Assembly: GCA_002367695.1 (NCBI GenBank)
Contig: DFDK01000033.1
Span: 13,118-46,702 of the forward strand
DNA length: 33,585 nucleotides
From: Acidimicrobium sp. UBA3029
GTDB taxonomy: Bacteria > Actinomycetota > Acidimicrobiia > Acidimicrobiales > Ilumatobacteraceae
Direction of reading: 5' to 3'
Position numbers and translations under genes: made by a program. Below are positions 25,001 to 31,076 of this stretch, in pieces; position 1 is the first letter of the stretch, and every line of letters begins with the position of its first letter. The notes under the pieces are model-generated. The model saw only the letters and a list, made by a program, of their open reading frames with translations. It was not told the DNA's origin and did not search any database.

Positions 25001-25442
25001 CGTCGGCATCGAGTTCGTCGCCAGGACGAACGATGATCGGTTCAAAAGTGGTGGCATTTGGGCCAAGTTTTTGCAGCAGTGCTCGCACCGAGCCAACGAC
25101 CACGCGCGGACGATCATCGGCACGCATGCGCCACAGCACTTCCATTCGCCGACCCATAGTTTCGACACTCGGGCTTACACGCTCGAACGGCAATGTCTCC
25201 CACGCTGGAAACAACAATGCGTTTTGTGGACCCAGAAACTGCACGAGATCGTCGTGCAATTGCTGCGCACCCGTGCCGGTGGGAGTTGCAACAATCAGGG
25301 TTGTTTCGGGTGCACGAGTACTCAATGCGCTGATGATGAGTGCGCGCGCATTTTCTGCCACGGCGAGTACAGAGTTTTTGCCGCCAATTTCGCCAAGCGC
25401 TGGCTCGTGTGCTGCGCTTCCAAGAAGATCAGAAAGTTGCAT
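22056..25442 (-). CDS. mfd: Transcription-repair coupling factor Mfd
   Basis: 1128 residues, normal length. The UvrB-like N-terminal domains (TPTGTGAQ, LLFPAWETLPFERVSPS) are followed by the RNA-polymerase-interacting CarD-like region (about 461-525, LKPGDYVVHHYHGVGRYEG). The translocase motor comes next, with Walker A GDVGFGKT at 611-618, VVDEEQRFG at 710-717, TATPIPRTL and QLRGRVGRSGSRAYAYL. The C-terminal TRCF domain lies at about 985-1090. It removes RNA polymerase stalled at DNA lesions and recruits UvrA. It sits 27 bases after pth. No truncation is seen. Confidence 0.98.
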   Translation of the reverse strand: MQLSDLLGSAAHEPALGEIGGKNSVLAVAENARALIISALSTRAPETTLIVATPTGTGAQQLHDDLVQFLGPQNALLFPAWETLPFERVSPSVETMGRRMEVLWRMRADDRPRVVVGSVRALLQKLGPNATTFEPIIVRPGDELDADELLKQLVNGGYRREELVEHRGEIARRGSIIDIFPSTSNTPVRIDLWGDEVDRLTSFNVNDQRSTEPLSEAVIFAARELQLDEMVMSRARSLVATESWGREHWDRLADGSNFDGMESWLPWLIEKDLLLTDVLPDDCELMLVEPRRMRDRAHDLLAEEDDLARALASTWARDAEKTFPRLHAEIDRLLGSTTTLRATSLSLPAETIDAPSVQSTGWGPITGDAQATAKRVQQLLSDKWTIVIAAEGAGSADRLREVFSQEGVTVDVIVAPLHYGMSLPNCKLSIIAEADLTGRRRMHRQPRAKSNKRDTVSVFQDLKPGDYVVHHYHGVGRYEGMVKRQISGSERDYLLLAYKDGDKLYVPTDHIDGVRQYIGGDKPTLHRLGGSDFARSKQRVRSAVREIAQELVVLYQRRVNAIGHAFSQDTPWQHEMESAFPYVETPDQRTAIELVKADMERSVPMDRLVCGDVGFGKTEVAVRAAFKCVQDGKQVAILVPTTLLASQHGNTFSDRFAGYPIRVEVISRFLTAAQAKKVIAGLATGEIDCVIGTHRLLQDNIKFKDLGLLVVDEEQRFGVTHKEAMKQLKTNVDVLTLTATPIPRTLEMSLVGIRDLSLLQTPPADRQPILTFVGEQDERVATEAIRRELLRDGQVFWVHNRVQSIEDRARELRELVPEARIAVAHGQMDEALLEQTVIDFWEGKYDVLVCTTIIESGIDMPTVNTLVVERADLLGLGQLHQLRGRVGRSGSRAYAYLFHPRDRVLSEDAYERLKTIGEATELGSGFKIAMRDLEIRGAGNLLGEAQSGHIAAVGYDLYCQLVTEAVAEMKGEEVPPVVPELKLDVPTNAFLPTDYVTKEESRLDAYRRLASVTSVADVEDIRSEWLDRYGPLPQPALALINVGLLRAECHRLGLRELVVADGRARMLPISLKASEVMRLQRIAKSPDWNEKIKQLVITLPRATNSKLDDDMTVTFLVGFLQELVEPAN

Positions 25443-25469
25443 GGATTTGAGTCAGTGATTAAGCGTTGA

Positions 25470-26087
25470 CTAACGCGCGTTGATCTGTTGCATGGCAGCT
25501 TGCGCGCCTTGTTCGACAATCAGAACAACTGCTTCTGCGGCAGTTACAACTGCAATGTCAAGCACTTGGCGCTCATTTTGTGGCACTCGAGACAAAACAT
25601 GATCGGCACCTTCATCTTTGGAACTTGGTTTGCCGACGCCGATGCGTACGCGCACAAACTCTTGAGTCTTGAGATGCGTTGAGATCGAACGAAGGCCGTT
25701 GTGTCCGGCCAACCCACCACCGATCTTGATGCGCACCACACCAGGCTCTAGATCGAGTTCATCATGCACGATAATGATGCGACTCGGTTCGTCGATTCCG
25801 TATCGCAATGCGAGAGGGCCAACCGCGTTACCGCTGTCGTTCATAAATGTTGTTGGTGTCGCGAGTAGCAGGTGAGTGTCGCCCGAATGCACTTCGGCAA
25901 CAAGCGCACGGTCACGCGCTGATTTGAGTGCAACTGAATATTTTTTGGCTAACTGATCTATGACATCGAAACCGACGTTGTGCCGTGTGCCTGCATATTC
26001 GCGACCAGGATTACCAACGCCGACAATGAGTGCATTGAAGGGAGTGCCTCGCCGCTCGGGCCGCTTATTGCGACCGAACAGCGCCAT
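25470..26087 (-). CDS. pth: Peptidyl-tRNA hydrolase
   Basis: 205 residues; recycles tRNA by cleaving peptidyl-tRNA. Catalytic and binding residues are present: N26 in VGNPG, H36 in TRHNVGFDV, M82-N83 in TTFMNDSG, D109 in VHDELDL and N130 in GGGLAGHNGLRS. An extra basic leader of about 16 residues (MALFGRNKRPERRGTP) precedes the normal start of the domain. The ATG at 26087 lies 5 bases after the rplY stop, so the two are co-transcribed, the usual actinobacterial rplY-pth pair. Confidence 0.97.
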   Translation of the reverse strand: MALFGRNKRPERRGTPFNALIVGVGNPGREYAGTRHNVGFDVIDQLAKKYSVALKSARDRALVAEVHSGDTHLLLATPTTFMNDSGNAVGPLALRYGIDEPSRIIIVHDELDLEPGVVRIKIGGGLAGHNGLRSISTHLKTQEFVRVRIGVGKPSSKDEGADHVLSRVPQNERQVLDIAVVTAAEAVVLIVEQGAQAAMQQINAR

Positions 26088-26092
26088 AAAAA

Positions 26093-26746
26093 CTAGGAGG
26101 CGGCTGGCTTGTCGTCGCCAGCGGCAGGTGCTCCAGCAGCAGTTTCGCCAGCATCATCGTCAGTAGGTGCGACGACAGTCTTTTCGGCTTCAGCCTTTGT
26201 GGTCAACACAGTGACAATCACCATGTCTTCGTCGAGAACCGCGGTTACACCCTTTGGCAATTTGATATCGCCCATGCGGATGACGTCGTTCATTTTCATG
26301 TTGGTGACGTCAATAATAATTTCGTTTGGAATGTTGTCGGCTGATGCCCGCACTTCGATGCGGTCAACAGCAGCATCCACGAGTCCGCCTTCTGCAAGTA
26401 CTGCTTTGGCAGTACCAGTCAAGTGAACAGGTACCGACATGGTGATTTCTTCCGACAAGTTGATCTGCATGAAGTCGATATGGCTGACCGTGCGCTTTAC
26501 TGGATCGCGCTGCAACTCTTTGACAATTGCTGGGTACTTCTTGTCGTCAACTTGTAACTCAAGAATGGTGTTGGCGCCTGCAGGGCCCGACAAGGCAATG
26601 CGGAGATCGCGACGACCGACAGTGAACAATATTGGTGTCATGCCGTGGCCGTAAATGACGGCTGGGATGTTCTCGGCATTGCGAAGGCGGCGAGATTCTG
26701 GGCTACCTGTTGTGCGGCCGGTCTTGGTGATCAATACTGTTGTCAT
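26093..26746 (-). CDS. rplY: 50S ribosomal protein L25/general stress protein Ctc
   Basis: 217 residues of the long (TL5/Ctc) form. The N-terminal L25 domain binds 5S rRNA (RRLRNAENIPAVIYGHG, HIDFMQINLSEEITM). The C-terminal beta domain includes GGLVDAAVDRIEVRASADNI and INIPKG-like segments. The acidic, alanine-rich tail (from about 190) is typical of actinobacteria. GGAG lies 7 bases before the ATG at 26746. The 86 bases up to the prs stop hold a hairpin and a tandem repeat. Confidence 0.96.
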   Translation of the reverse strand: MTTVLITKTGRTTGSPESRRLRNAENIPAVIYGHGMTPILFTVGRRDLRIALSGPAGANTILELQVDDKKYPAIVKELQRDPVKRTVSHIDFMQINLSEEITMSVPVHLTGTAKAVLAEGGLVDAAVDRIEVRASADNIPNEIIIDVTNMKMNDVIRMGDIKLPKGVTAVLDEDMVIVTVLTTKAEAEKTVVAPTDDDAGETAAGAPAAGDDKPAAS

Positions 26747-26766
26747 ATAAAAACTCCGAAGTTAGA

Positions 26767-26789
26767 ACGGCTGGTCAGTGTATAGCCGT
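26767..26789. repeat. Inverted repeat between prs and rplY
   Basis: ACGGCT (26767-26772) and AGCCGT (26784-26789) form a 6-bp stem around an 11-base loop in the prs-rplY gap. On the minus strand the bases after the stem are TCTAACTT, so there is no proper T-run. It could be a weak terminator or processing site between prs and rplY. Confidence 0.3.
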
Positions 26790-26810
26790 AAAAGGCTAAT
26801 TGGATCAGGT

Positions 26811-26840
26811 GATTACGGGTGATTACGAGCGATTACGACT
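26811..26840. repeat. Three tandem 10-bp repeats (GATTACGnnn) at the prs stop
   Basis: GATTACGGGT, GATTACGAGC and GATTACGACT follow one another without gaps at 26811-26820, 26821-26830 and 26831-26840. The TTA in the third copy is the prs stop codon (TAA on the minus strand), and each other copy repeats that stop downstream in a different frame. The core GATTACG is invariant. Confidence 0.7.
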
Positions 26841-27837
26841 GGTTTTCACCGTCGAACAGGTCGCTCACTGAGGTCTCGTCGAAGATCGCTGCGAGGGCAT
26901 CAGCCAAGATCTTGGCCACTGAAAGAACCTCAATTTTGGCGATCTGCTTTTCCTTTGGCAATGGCAGCGTGTTAGTGAGCACCACACGGCTAATCACCGA
27001 TTTTTCGAGGCGCTCGATAGCTGGTCCGGAAAGTACGCCATGAGTAGCCATGGCCCACACTTCGGTTGCGCCGCGGGCCATCAATAAGTCGGCGGCACTC
27101 ACGATGGTGCCACCAGTGTCAATCATGTCGTCGGCCAAGATGCACAAGCGACCTTCAACTTCACCGATGACTTCTTTTGCCACTGCAACGTTGGTGGTGT
27201 TTTTTGGACGACGCTTGTTGATGAATGCAACGTCGGCGTTCATGTCTGCAAGATGTTGTGCAAAACGCTCGGCAACTTTTACGCGACCAGCATCAGGCGA
27301 CACGATCACAACTTCGTTGCGCGCATGTTGGCGCACATATTTTTCGAGCACTGGCATTGCGGTGAGGTGGTCAACAGGTCCTTCAAAGAAACCCTGAATC
27401 TGACCGCTGTGTAAGTCAATCGAGACCATGCGCTTTGCGCCAGCAGCTTTAAAGAGGTCGGCGATCAAGCGAGCAGTAATAGGCTCGCGACCATCTGATT
27501 TACGGTCTTGGCGTGCGTAACCATAAAACGGACACACTGCGGTGACGCGCTTGGCCGACGCACGATATGCGGCGTCAATCATGATCAGCTGTTCCATGAT
27601 CGAGTCGTTAATGCTGCGACCTTCAGTTGAACAATGTGTTTGCATGATGAACACATCACCACCGCGAACACTCTCACCAAAGCGTGGACGCAACTCGCCG
27701 TTTGCAAACTCGACAATATTGGCATCGCCCAACTGCACTTCGAGGTGCGCTGCAACTTCTTGGGCAAGCACAGGGTGGGTGCGACCCGAGTAGAGAGCCA
27801 TACGTTTTGTGGTGACTTTGTCAATCGTCTTGTTCAT
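26833..27837 (-). CDS. prs: Ribose-phosphate pyrophosphokinase (PRPP synthase)
   Basis: 334 residues. Class I PRPP synthase features are FANGELRPRFGESVRGGDVF (44-63), the catalytic flexible-loop region YGYARQDRKSDGREPI (105-120), the metal-binding DLHSGQIQGFFEGPVDHL (141-158), PDAGRVKVAERFA (181-193) and the PRPP loop DDMIDTGGT (236-244). It makes PRPP for nucleotide, His and Trp synthesis. AAGAGAG lies 4 bases before the ATG at 27837. A possible promoter is TTGCCA (27907-27902) with TACACT (27886-27881), but the 15-base spacing is short. Confidence 0.97.
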   Translation of the reverse strand: MNKTIDKVTTKRMALYSGRTHPVLAQEVAAHLEVQLGDANIVEFANGELRPRFGESVRGGDVFIMQTHCSTEGRSINDSIMEQLIMIDAAYRASAKRVTAVCPFYGYARQDRKSDGREPITARLIADLFKAAGAKRMVSIDLHSGQIQGFFEGPVDHLTAMPVLEKYVRQHARNEVVIVSPDAGRVKVAERFAQHLADMNADVAFINKRRPKNTTNVAVAKEVIGEVEGRLCILADDMIDTGGTIVSAADLLMARGATEVWAMATHGVLSGPAIERLEKSVISRVVLTNTLPLPKEKQIAKIEVLSVAKILADALAAIFDETSVSDLFDGENQS

Positions 27838-27929
27838 GGGTCTCTCTTACTGGCGATGAGGTTTTGTAACTGTTTTGACCAGTGTAGAACGAACACGTTG
27901 CTGGCAAAAATGCCACCACTACTTTCGAG

Positions 27930-28000
27930 TTCCGGGGAGAGGACTCGAACCCCTATATACGGGACCAAAACCCGTTGTCCTGCCATTGAACGACCCCGGA
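27930..28000 (-). tRNA. trnQ: tRNA-Gln (anticodon TTG)
   Basis: The minus strand folds as a full cloverleaf. The 7-bp acceptor is TCCGGGG with CCCCGGA and the D-arm GTTC/GGAC. The anticodon arm ACGGG-TTTTGGT-CCCGT carries TTG, and the T-arm AGGGG/CCTCT has the loop TTCGAGT. The discriminator is A at 27930 and CCA is not encoded. It lies about 92 bases upstream of prs and divergent from the bS22-type gene. Confidence 0.97.
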
Positions 28001-28068
28001 GCGACGGGTACACGATACTCACTCAAATTGTAGATTTTGCTTCAGTTGCCGATAGCGTGTCACGCGTT

Positions 28069-28161
28069 ATGGGATCACTTGTAAAACGCCGCCGTAAGCG
28101 GATGCGCAAAAAGAAGCACAAGAAGATGCTTCGTCGTACCCGCCACCAGCGCCGCAAGTAA
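28069..28161 (+). CDS. bS22-type ribosomal mini-protein (AURKAIP1/COX24 domain)
   Basis: Only 30 residues, extremely basic: MGSLVKRRRKRMRKKKHKK then MLRRTRHQRRK. It closely follows the actinobacterial AURKAIP1/COX24-domain protein that was identified as bS22 on the mycobacterial small ribosomal subunit (established knowledge). A longer frame continues upstream, but the family always begins at this MGS. No Shine-Dalgarno precedes the ATG (GTGTCACGCGTT), so leaderless or weak initiation is possible. It is the only plus-strand gene in this housekeeping block, divergent from tRNA-Gln and convergent with ispE. Confidence 0.88.
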   Translation: MGSLVKRRRKRMRKKKHKKMLRRTRHQRRK

Positions 28162-28170
28162 TTTCATCAT

Positions 28171-28200
28171 CGCTGGCCCGGACCGATGGTCCGACTAGCG
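28171..28200. terminator. Hairpin between convergent bS22-type gene and ispE
   Basis: CGGACC (28179-28184) and GGTCCG (28188-28193) pair around GAT, and an outer CGCT (28171-28174)/AGCG (28197-28200) extends the stem. It overlaps the ispE stop codon and lies 10 bases after the bS22-type stop, the right place for a bidirectional terminator. Neither side carries a T-run, so intrinsic termination is uncertain. Confidence 0.4.
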
Positions 28201-28959
28201 AGTCTGTGTTACTACAACAGTTGCTTTTGGTAGGTCTTTTGCCAATTCCAAAAACGCTCCGTCGAGCCACCAGGTAGCCCCACTGCCTGCTAAAACCGGG
28301 GCTTGACCACAAGCTTGGGCGATTTTGTCTTGCCACTCAAGCAATCTCGGCTCGATAACGAGTGCGGCTTGCTGCAGATCATTTTGATCGCTCATGGTGT
28401 TGATGCCCGCCCTTGCTAGGTCGTCCCATGCTCGATAAACGGCTGGTGTCGAAACCCCAAATGGGGGAATGACCAATGTAATTTTGCGCTGTACTGGCGG
28501 CAGAGTTTCGATTAATTCGCCAATGCCGCGCACCCGCGCACGACCACCGATCATGCAAAACGGAATATCGGCACCGAGTCGCGATGCTGCCTCGAGATCG
28601 GTAAAGCCAGCCCAATTGAGAATGGCCGCAGCATCGGCAGAGCCACCACCAAGCCCACCACCACTTGGAATATTTTTTTCGATGTGCACGCGCGCGCTAC
28701 GACCTGCAAGTGACAATGCGCGACGCACCAAGTTACTCGAGTCGGTTGAAATTCCGCTGCTAAACGGCCCTTCGAAGTTGAGTCCATCTTCGTTGGGGGT
28801 TATGCATACTTTGTCGACCAAGTCGAGCGTGACCATCTCGGCGTCAATGAGATGAAATCCGTCTTCGCGCACACCTGTAACGCGCAGGCTCAACGTAAGT
28901 TTTGCTGGAGCATCAATCATTATCGACGAGTTGTCGGATGTTTTGCTATGCGTGTTCAT
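28195..28959 (-). CDS. ispE: 4-diphosphocytidyl-2-C-methyl-D-erythritol kinase IspE
   Basis: A 254-residue GHMP kinase phosphorylating CDP-methylerythritol in the MEP isoprenoid pathway. Lys20 (APAKLTLSL) and DGFHLID near 33-39 form the substrate site. The ATP loop is PSGGGLGGGSADAA at 98-111 with Asp109. The C-terminal LAGSGATWWLDG is the third GHMP motif, with W-W in place of the more usual small or aromatic residues. I took ATG 28959 because it overlaps the rsmA TGA (ATGA, 28956-28959). The frame upstream to 29004 would lie within rsmA. Confidence 0.95.
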   Translation of the reverse strand: MNTHSKTSDNSSIMIDAPAKLTLSLRVTGVREDGFHLIDAEMVTLDLVDKVCITPNEDGLNFEGPFSSGISTDSSNLVRRALSLAGRSARVHIEKNIPSGGGLGGGSADAAAILNWAGFTDLEAASRLGADIPFCMIGGRARVRGIGELIETLPPVQRKITLVIPPFGVSTPAVYRAWDDLARAGINTMSDQNDLQQAALVIEPRLLEWQDKIAQACGQAPVLAGSGATWWLDGAFLELAKDLPKATVVVTQTR

Positions 28960-29792
28960 TTGCCCGCCAACTTTTCTTGCTGTGCAATACACAATCGACC
29001 CCATGCATGAACATCGAGTTCTTCTGCGCGGGCTTCGGGCGACACATCGGCACGGGTAAATGTTTCAGGTGCGATGATGCCAGCTAAAACTCGGCGAAGC
29101 ATTTTACGACGTTGGCCAAAACCGGTGCGAACGAGTGTGAAAAATTGTGTTGGATCAACATCGGGCACTGCGGGTGATGTGCGGCGTTTGATGTCGACGA
29201 GAGCCGAAGCGACATTTGGTTTAGGAAAAAATACTGATGCCGGTACATCGCCAACAATTGAAGAGGTTGCCCAGTACGCAATCTTGACGCTGACTGCCCC
29301 GTAAGCGGGGGTGCGCACTGCTGCGACAAATCGTTCTGCAACTTCTTTTTGCACCATCACCAACATGTGGTCGACAGCCGGAGCACCATCAAGCAGGTCG
29401 GCAACGAGCGGTGTGGCCACGTTGTAGGGCAAGTTTGCAACCACATGCCAGTGTTGGCTGCGCGCCTGCAGCGGTGTCCAATCCAACAACAGCGCATCAC
29501 CGTGGATGACCTCGACATTTGGCAGGTGGTCTACGACGCTGCGCAACACTTCGACAACACCGTTATCTATTTCGATTGCGACGATAGTCGCGCCAGTTTC
29601 GGCAAGTGCAAGAGTGAGCGAACCAAGTCCAGCACCAATTTCGAGTACAAAGTCGCCTGGTCCTACGCCCGCAAGTCGCGCGATGCGGCGCACGGTGTTT
29701 GCGTCAACTACAAAGTTTTGACCAAACGCTCGACGCGGTGACAAACCATGGGCGGCAAGTAACTCGGAGATGTCGTTTCGGGTGTGCGTCAC
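28956..29792 (-). CDS. rsmA: 16S rRNA dimethyladenosine transferase RsmA (KsgA)
   Basis: 278 residues. It dimethylates two adjacent adenosines near the 3' end of 16S rRNA. SAM motif I is EIGAGLGSLT at 51-60, the acidic residue is in AIEIDNGVVE (72-81), and the catalytic NLPYN is at 120-124. GQNFVVD at 24-30 and PKPNVASALV are also typical. It starts with GTG at 29792, which overlaps the TGA of the upstream membrane-protein gene (GTGA). The neighbouring genes rsmA-ispE and tatD-rsmA follow the common Gram-positive order. Confidence 0.97.
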   Translation of the reverse strand: MTHTRNDISELLAAHGLSPRRAFGQNFVVDANTVRRIARLAGVGPGDFVLEIGAGLGSLTLALAETGATIVAIEIDNGVVEVLRSVVDHLPNVEVIHGDALLLDWTPLQARSQHWHVVANLPYNVATPLVADLLDGAPAVDHMLVMVQKEVAERFVAAVRTPAYGAVSVKIAYWATSSIVGDVPASVFFPKPNVASALVDIKRRTSPAVPDVDPTQFFTLVRTGFGQRRKMLRRVLAGIIAPETFTRADVSPEARAEELDVHAWGRLCIAQQEKLAGK

Positions 29793-30280
29793 CAGGAAAT
29801 CTTTACAGGAATAGGTGAGTCGATCAGGTCGGCGAGTTTGATGAATACCGAAGTGTGCAAAATAACCGTGACACCGTTCGGCACAAGCAGGCTGAATACA
29901 TTGGTGCAGGTAATACTGCGGCCATTATTGATATTGGTAACAGTGACAACTCGACCAATTGGCGCCTCAATGCTGTAGCAAACGGCCGTTTCTGTATAAC
30001 CCAAGTTGCTGTATGCAGCAGTGCCAGTTATGACATCGGTTTGCGTTGCAGGGTACGCAATAGCAGCAGACCCAGTCGGTGCGAGTGGTGCTGGGCCACC
30101 GAGAATGACGGCTGCGGGAATCTCGGTCTCGTCAATTGGTGGAATAGTCGTGGCAATCGTGACTGTGGTTGTAACTGCATCACTTGAGCTGCTATTAAAA
30201 CCCCGCACCCCAAACATGATGATCAGTGTGATCGCGGTGAGCACCGCGATGCGTCTCCGCTCAAAAACTGACAGAACCAC
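29789..30280 (-). CDS. Membrane-anchored double-psi beta-barrel (RlpA-like) protein
   Basis: 163 residues. The basic start (ERRR, 7-10) and a membrane helix of about 11-27 are followed by a Thr/Pro-rich linker (35-82). The C-terminal domain of about 80 residues starts GTAAYSNLGYTETAVCYS and contains VTVTNINNGRSITC (112-125), matching the VxVTNxxNGRxV strand of RlpA/3D-type double-psi barrels. It ends IKLADLIDSPIPVKISW in place of the VIDLS..A...L block. The catalytic Asp segment (NDRGPF in RlpA) is not kept (CTNVFSLLVP). Two Cys (101, 125) might form a disulfide. It lies between tatD and rsmA, where rpfB or yabE sits elsewhere. Fold is by eye; start GTG 30280 is tentative. Confidence 0.62.
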   Translation of the reverse strand: MVLSVFERRRIAVLTAITLIIMFGVRGFNSSSSDAVTTTVTIATTIPPIDETEIPAAVILGGPAPLAPTGSAAIAYPATQTDVITGTAAYSNLGYTETAVCYSIEAPIGRVVTVTNINNGRSITCTNVFSLLVPNGVTVILHTSVFIKLADLIDSPIPVKISW

Positions 30281-30290
30281 CTAAAACACG

Positions 30291-31076
30291 CTACGGAGCA
30301 ATGCCGGGAAACGCAAGGCGTGCATTGCGAGTCGTTGTTTGTGCAAGTTGGGCAACGGGCTCACTTCGCAAGTCGGCAATAAAGGTACCTACGGTTGGCA
30401 CAAGCGAAGGCTGATTTGGTCTGCCGCGATGAGGCACCGGTGCAAGAAATGGGGCGTCGGTCTCGAGCAACATATTTTCTGGTGGACACCACAACGCAGC
30501 CTCTCGCACATCGTTCGCAGTCTTAAACGTGACGATTCCAGAAAAAGATAGATACGCGCCGCGCTTCACACACTCGCGGGCCTCGTTCTCGCCGCCAGTG
30601 AAACAGTGAAATATCGTGCGCTCGGGTACGCCAACGCTGTCGAGTACATCGAACGTGTCTGCCCATGCTTCGCGCGTGTGAATCACAAGCGGCAAGTTGT
30701 GTTTGTTGGCTAGTTCTATTTGTGCAGCAAACACATCGCGTTGCACATCGCGATCTGAATGATCGTAGAAAAAGTCCAGACCACATTCACCGATTCCAAC
30801 CACTCGTGGCGCATCGACAAATGGCAACACGGTGTCGAGACCGAGCTTGGCATCATGAGGGTGAAGCCCAACGGTTGCCCACACGTCGTTATGAAGTGCT
30901 GCGATCGCGATTGCTTGTTGCGTCGTGGTGGCGTCGGTGCCAATCACGATCATTGTTGTTACACCGGCTTCACGCGCGGCTTGTAATGCTCCGTTTGCAC
31001 CACCCGGAATAGTTTCTTCATACACATGGCAGTGTGTGTCGACCCACTCAATTGGTTGCATGGTTTGACTCGTCAT
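30291..31076 (-). CDS. tatD: TatD-family metal-dependent hydrolase/DNase
   Basis: 261 residues. Metal-site residues are visible: H15-x-H17 (VDTHCH), E97 (GIGECGLDF), H133 (VIHTRE), H157 (FHCFTG) and D207 (LLETDAPFLAP). TatD proteins are Mg-dependent 3'-5' nucleases, linked to DNA repair and tRNA quality control. The start at ATG 31076 overlaps the metG TGA (ATGA, 31073-31076); a longer frame to 31142 would lie in metG. It ends 10 bases before the barrel-protein gene. metG-tatD coupling is common in bacteria. Confidence 0.95.
   Translation of the reverse strand: MTSQTMQPIEWVDTHCHVYEETIPGGANGALQAAREAGVTTMIVIGTDATTTQQAIAIAALHNDVWATVGLHPHDAKLGLDTVLPFVDAPRVVGIGECGLDFFYDHSDRDVQRDVFAAQIELANKHNLPLVIHTREAWADTFDVLDSVGVPERTIFHCFTGGENEARECVKRGAYLSFSGIVTFKTANDVREAALWCPPENMLLETDAPFLAPVPHRGRPNQPSLVPTVGTFIADLRSEPVAQLAQTTTRNARLAFPGIAP

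Noticed and set aside
27902..27915. TGGCA/TGCCA hairpin as a terminator after tRNA-Gln
   Set aside because: The stem is only 5 bp and no T-run follows on the minus strand; it also overlaps a possible prs -35 element.
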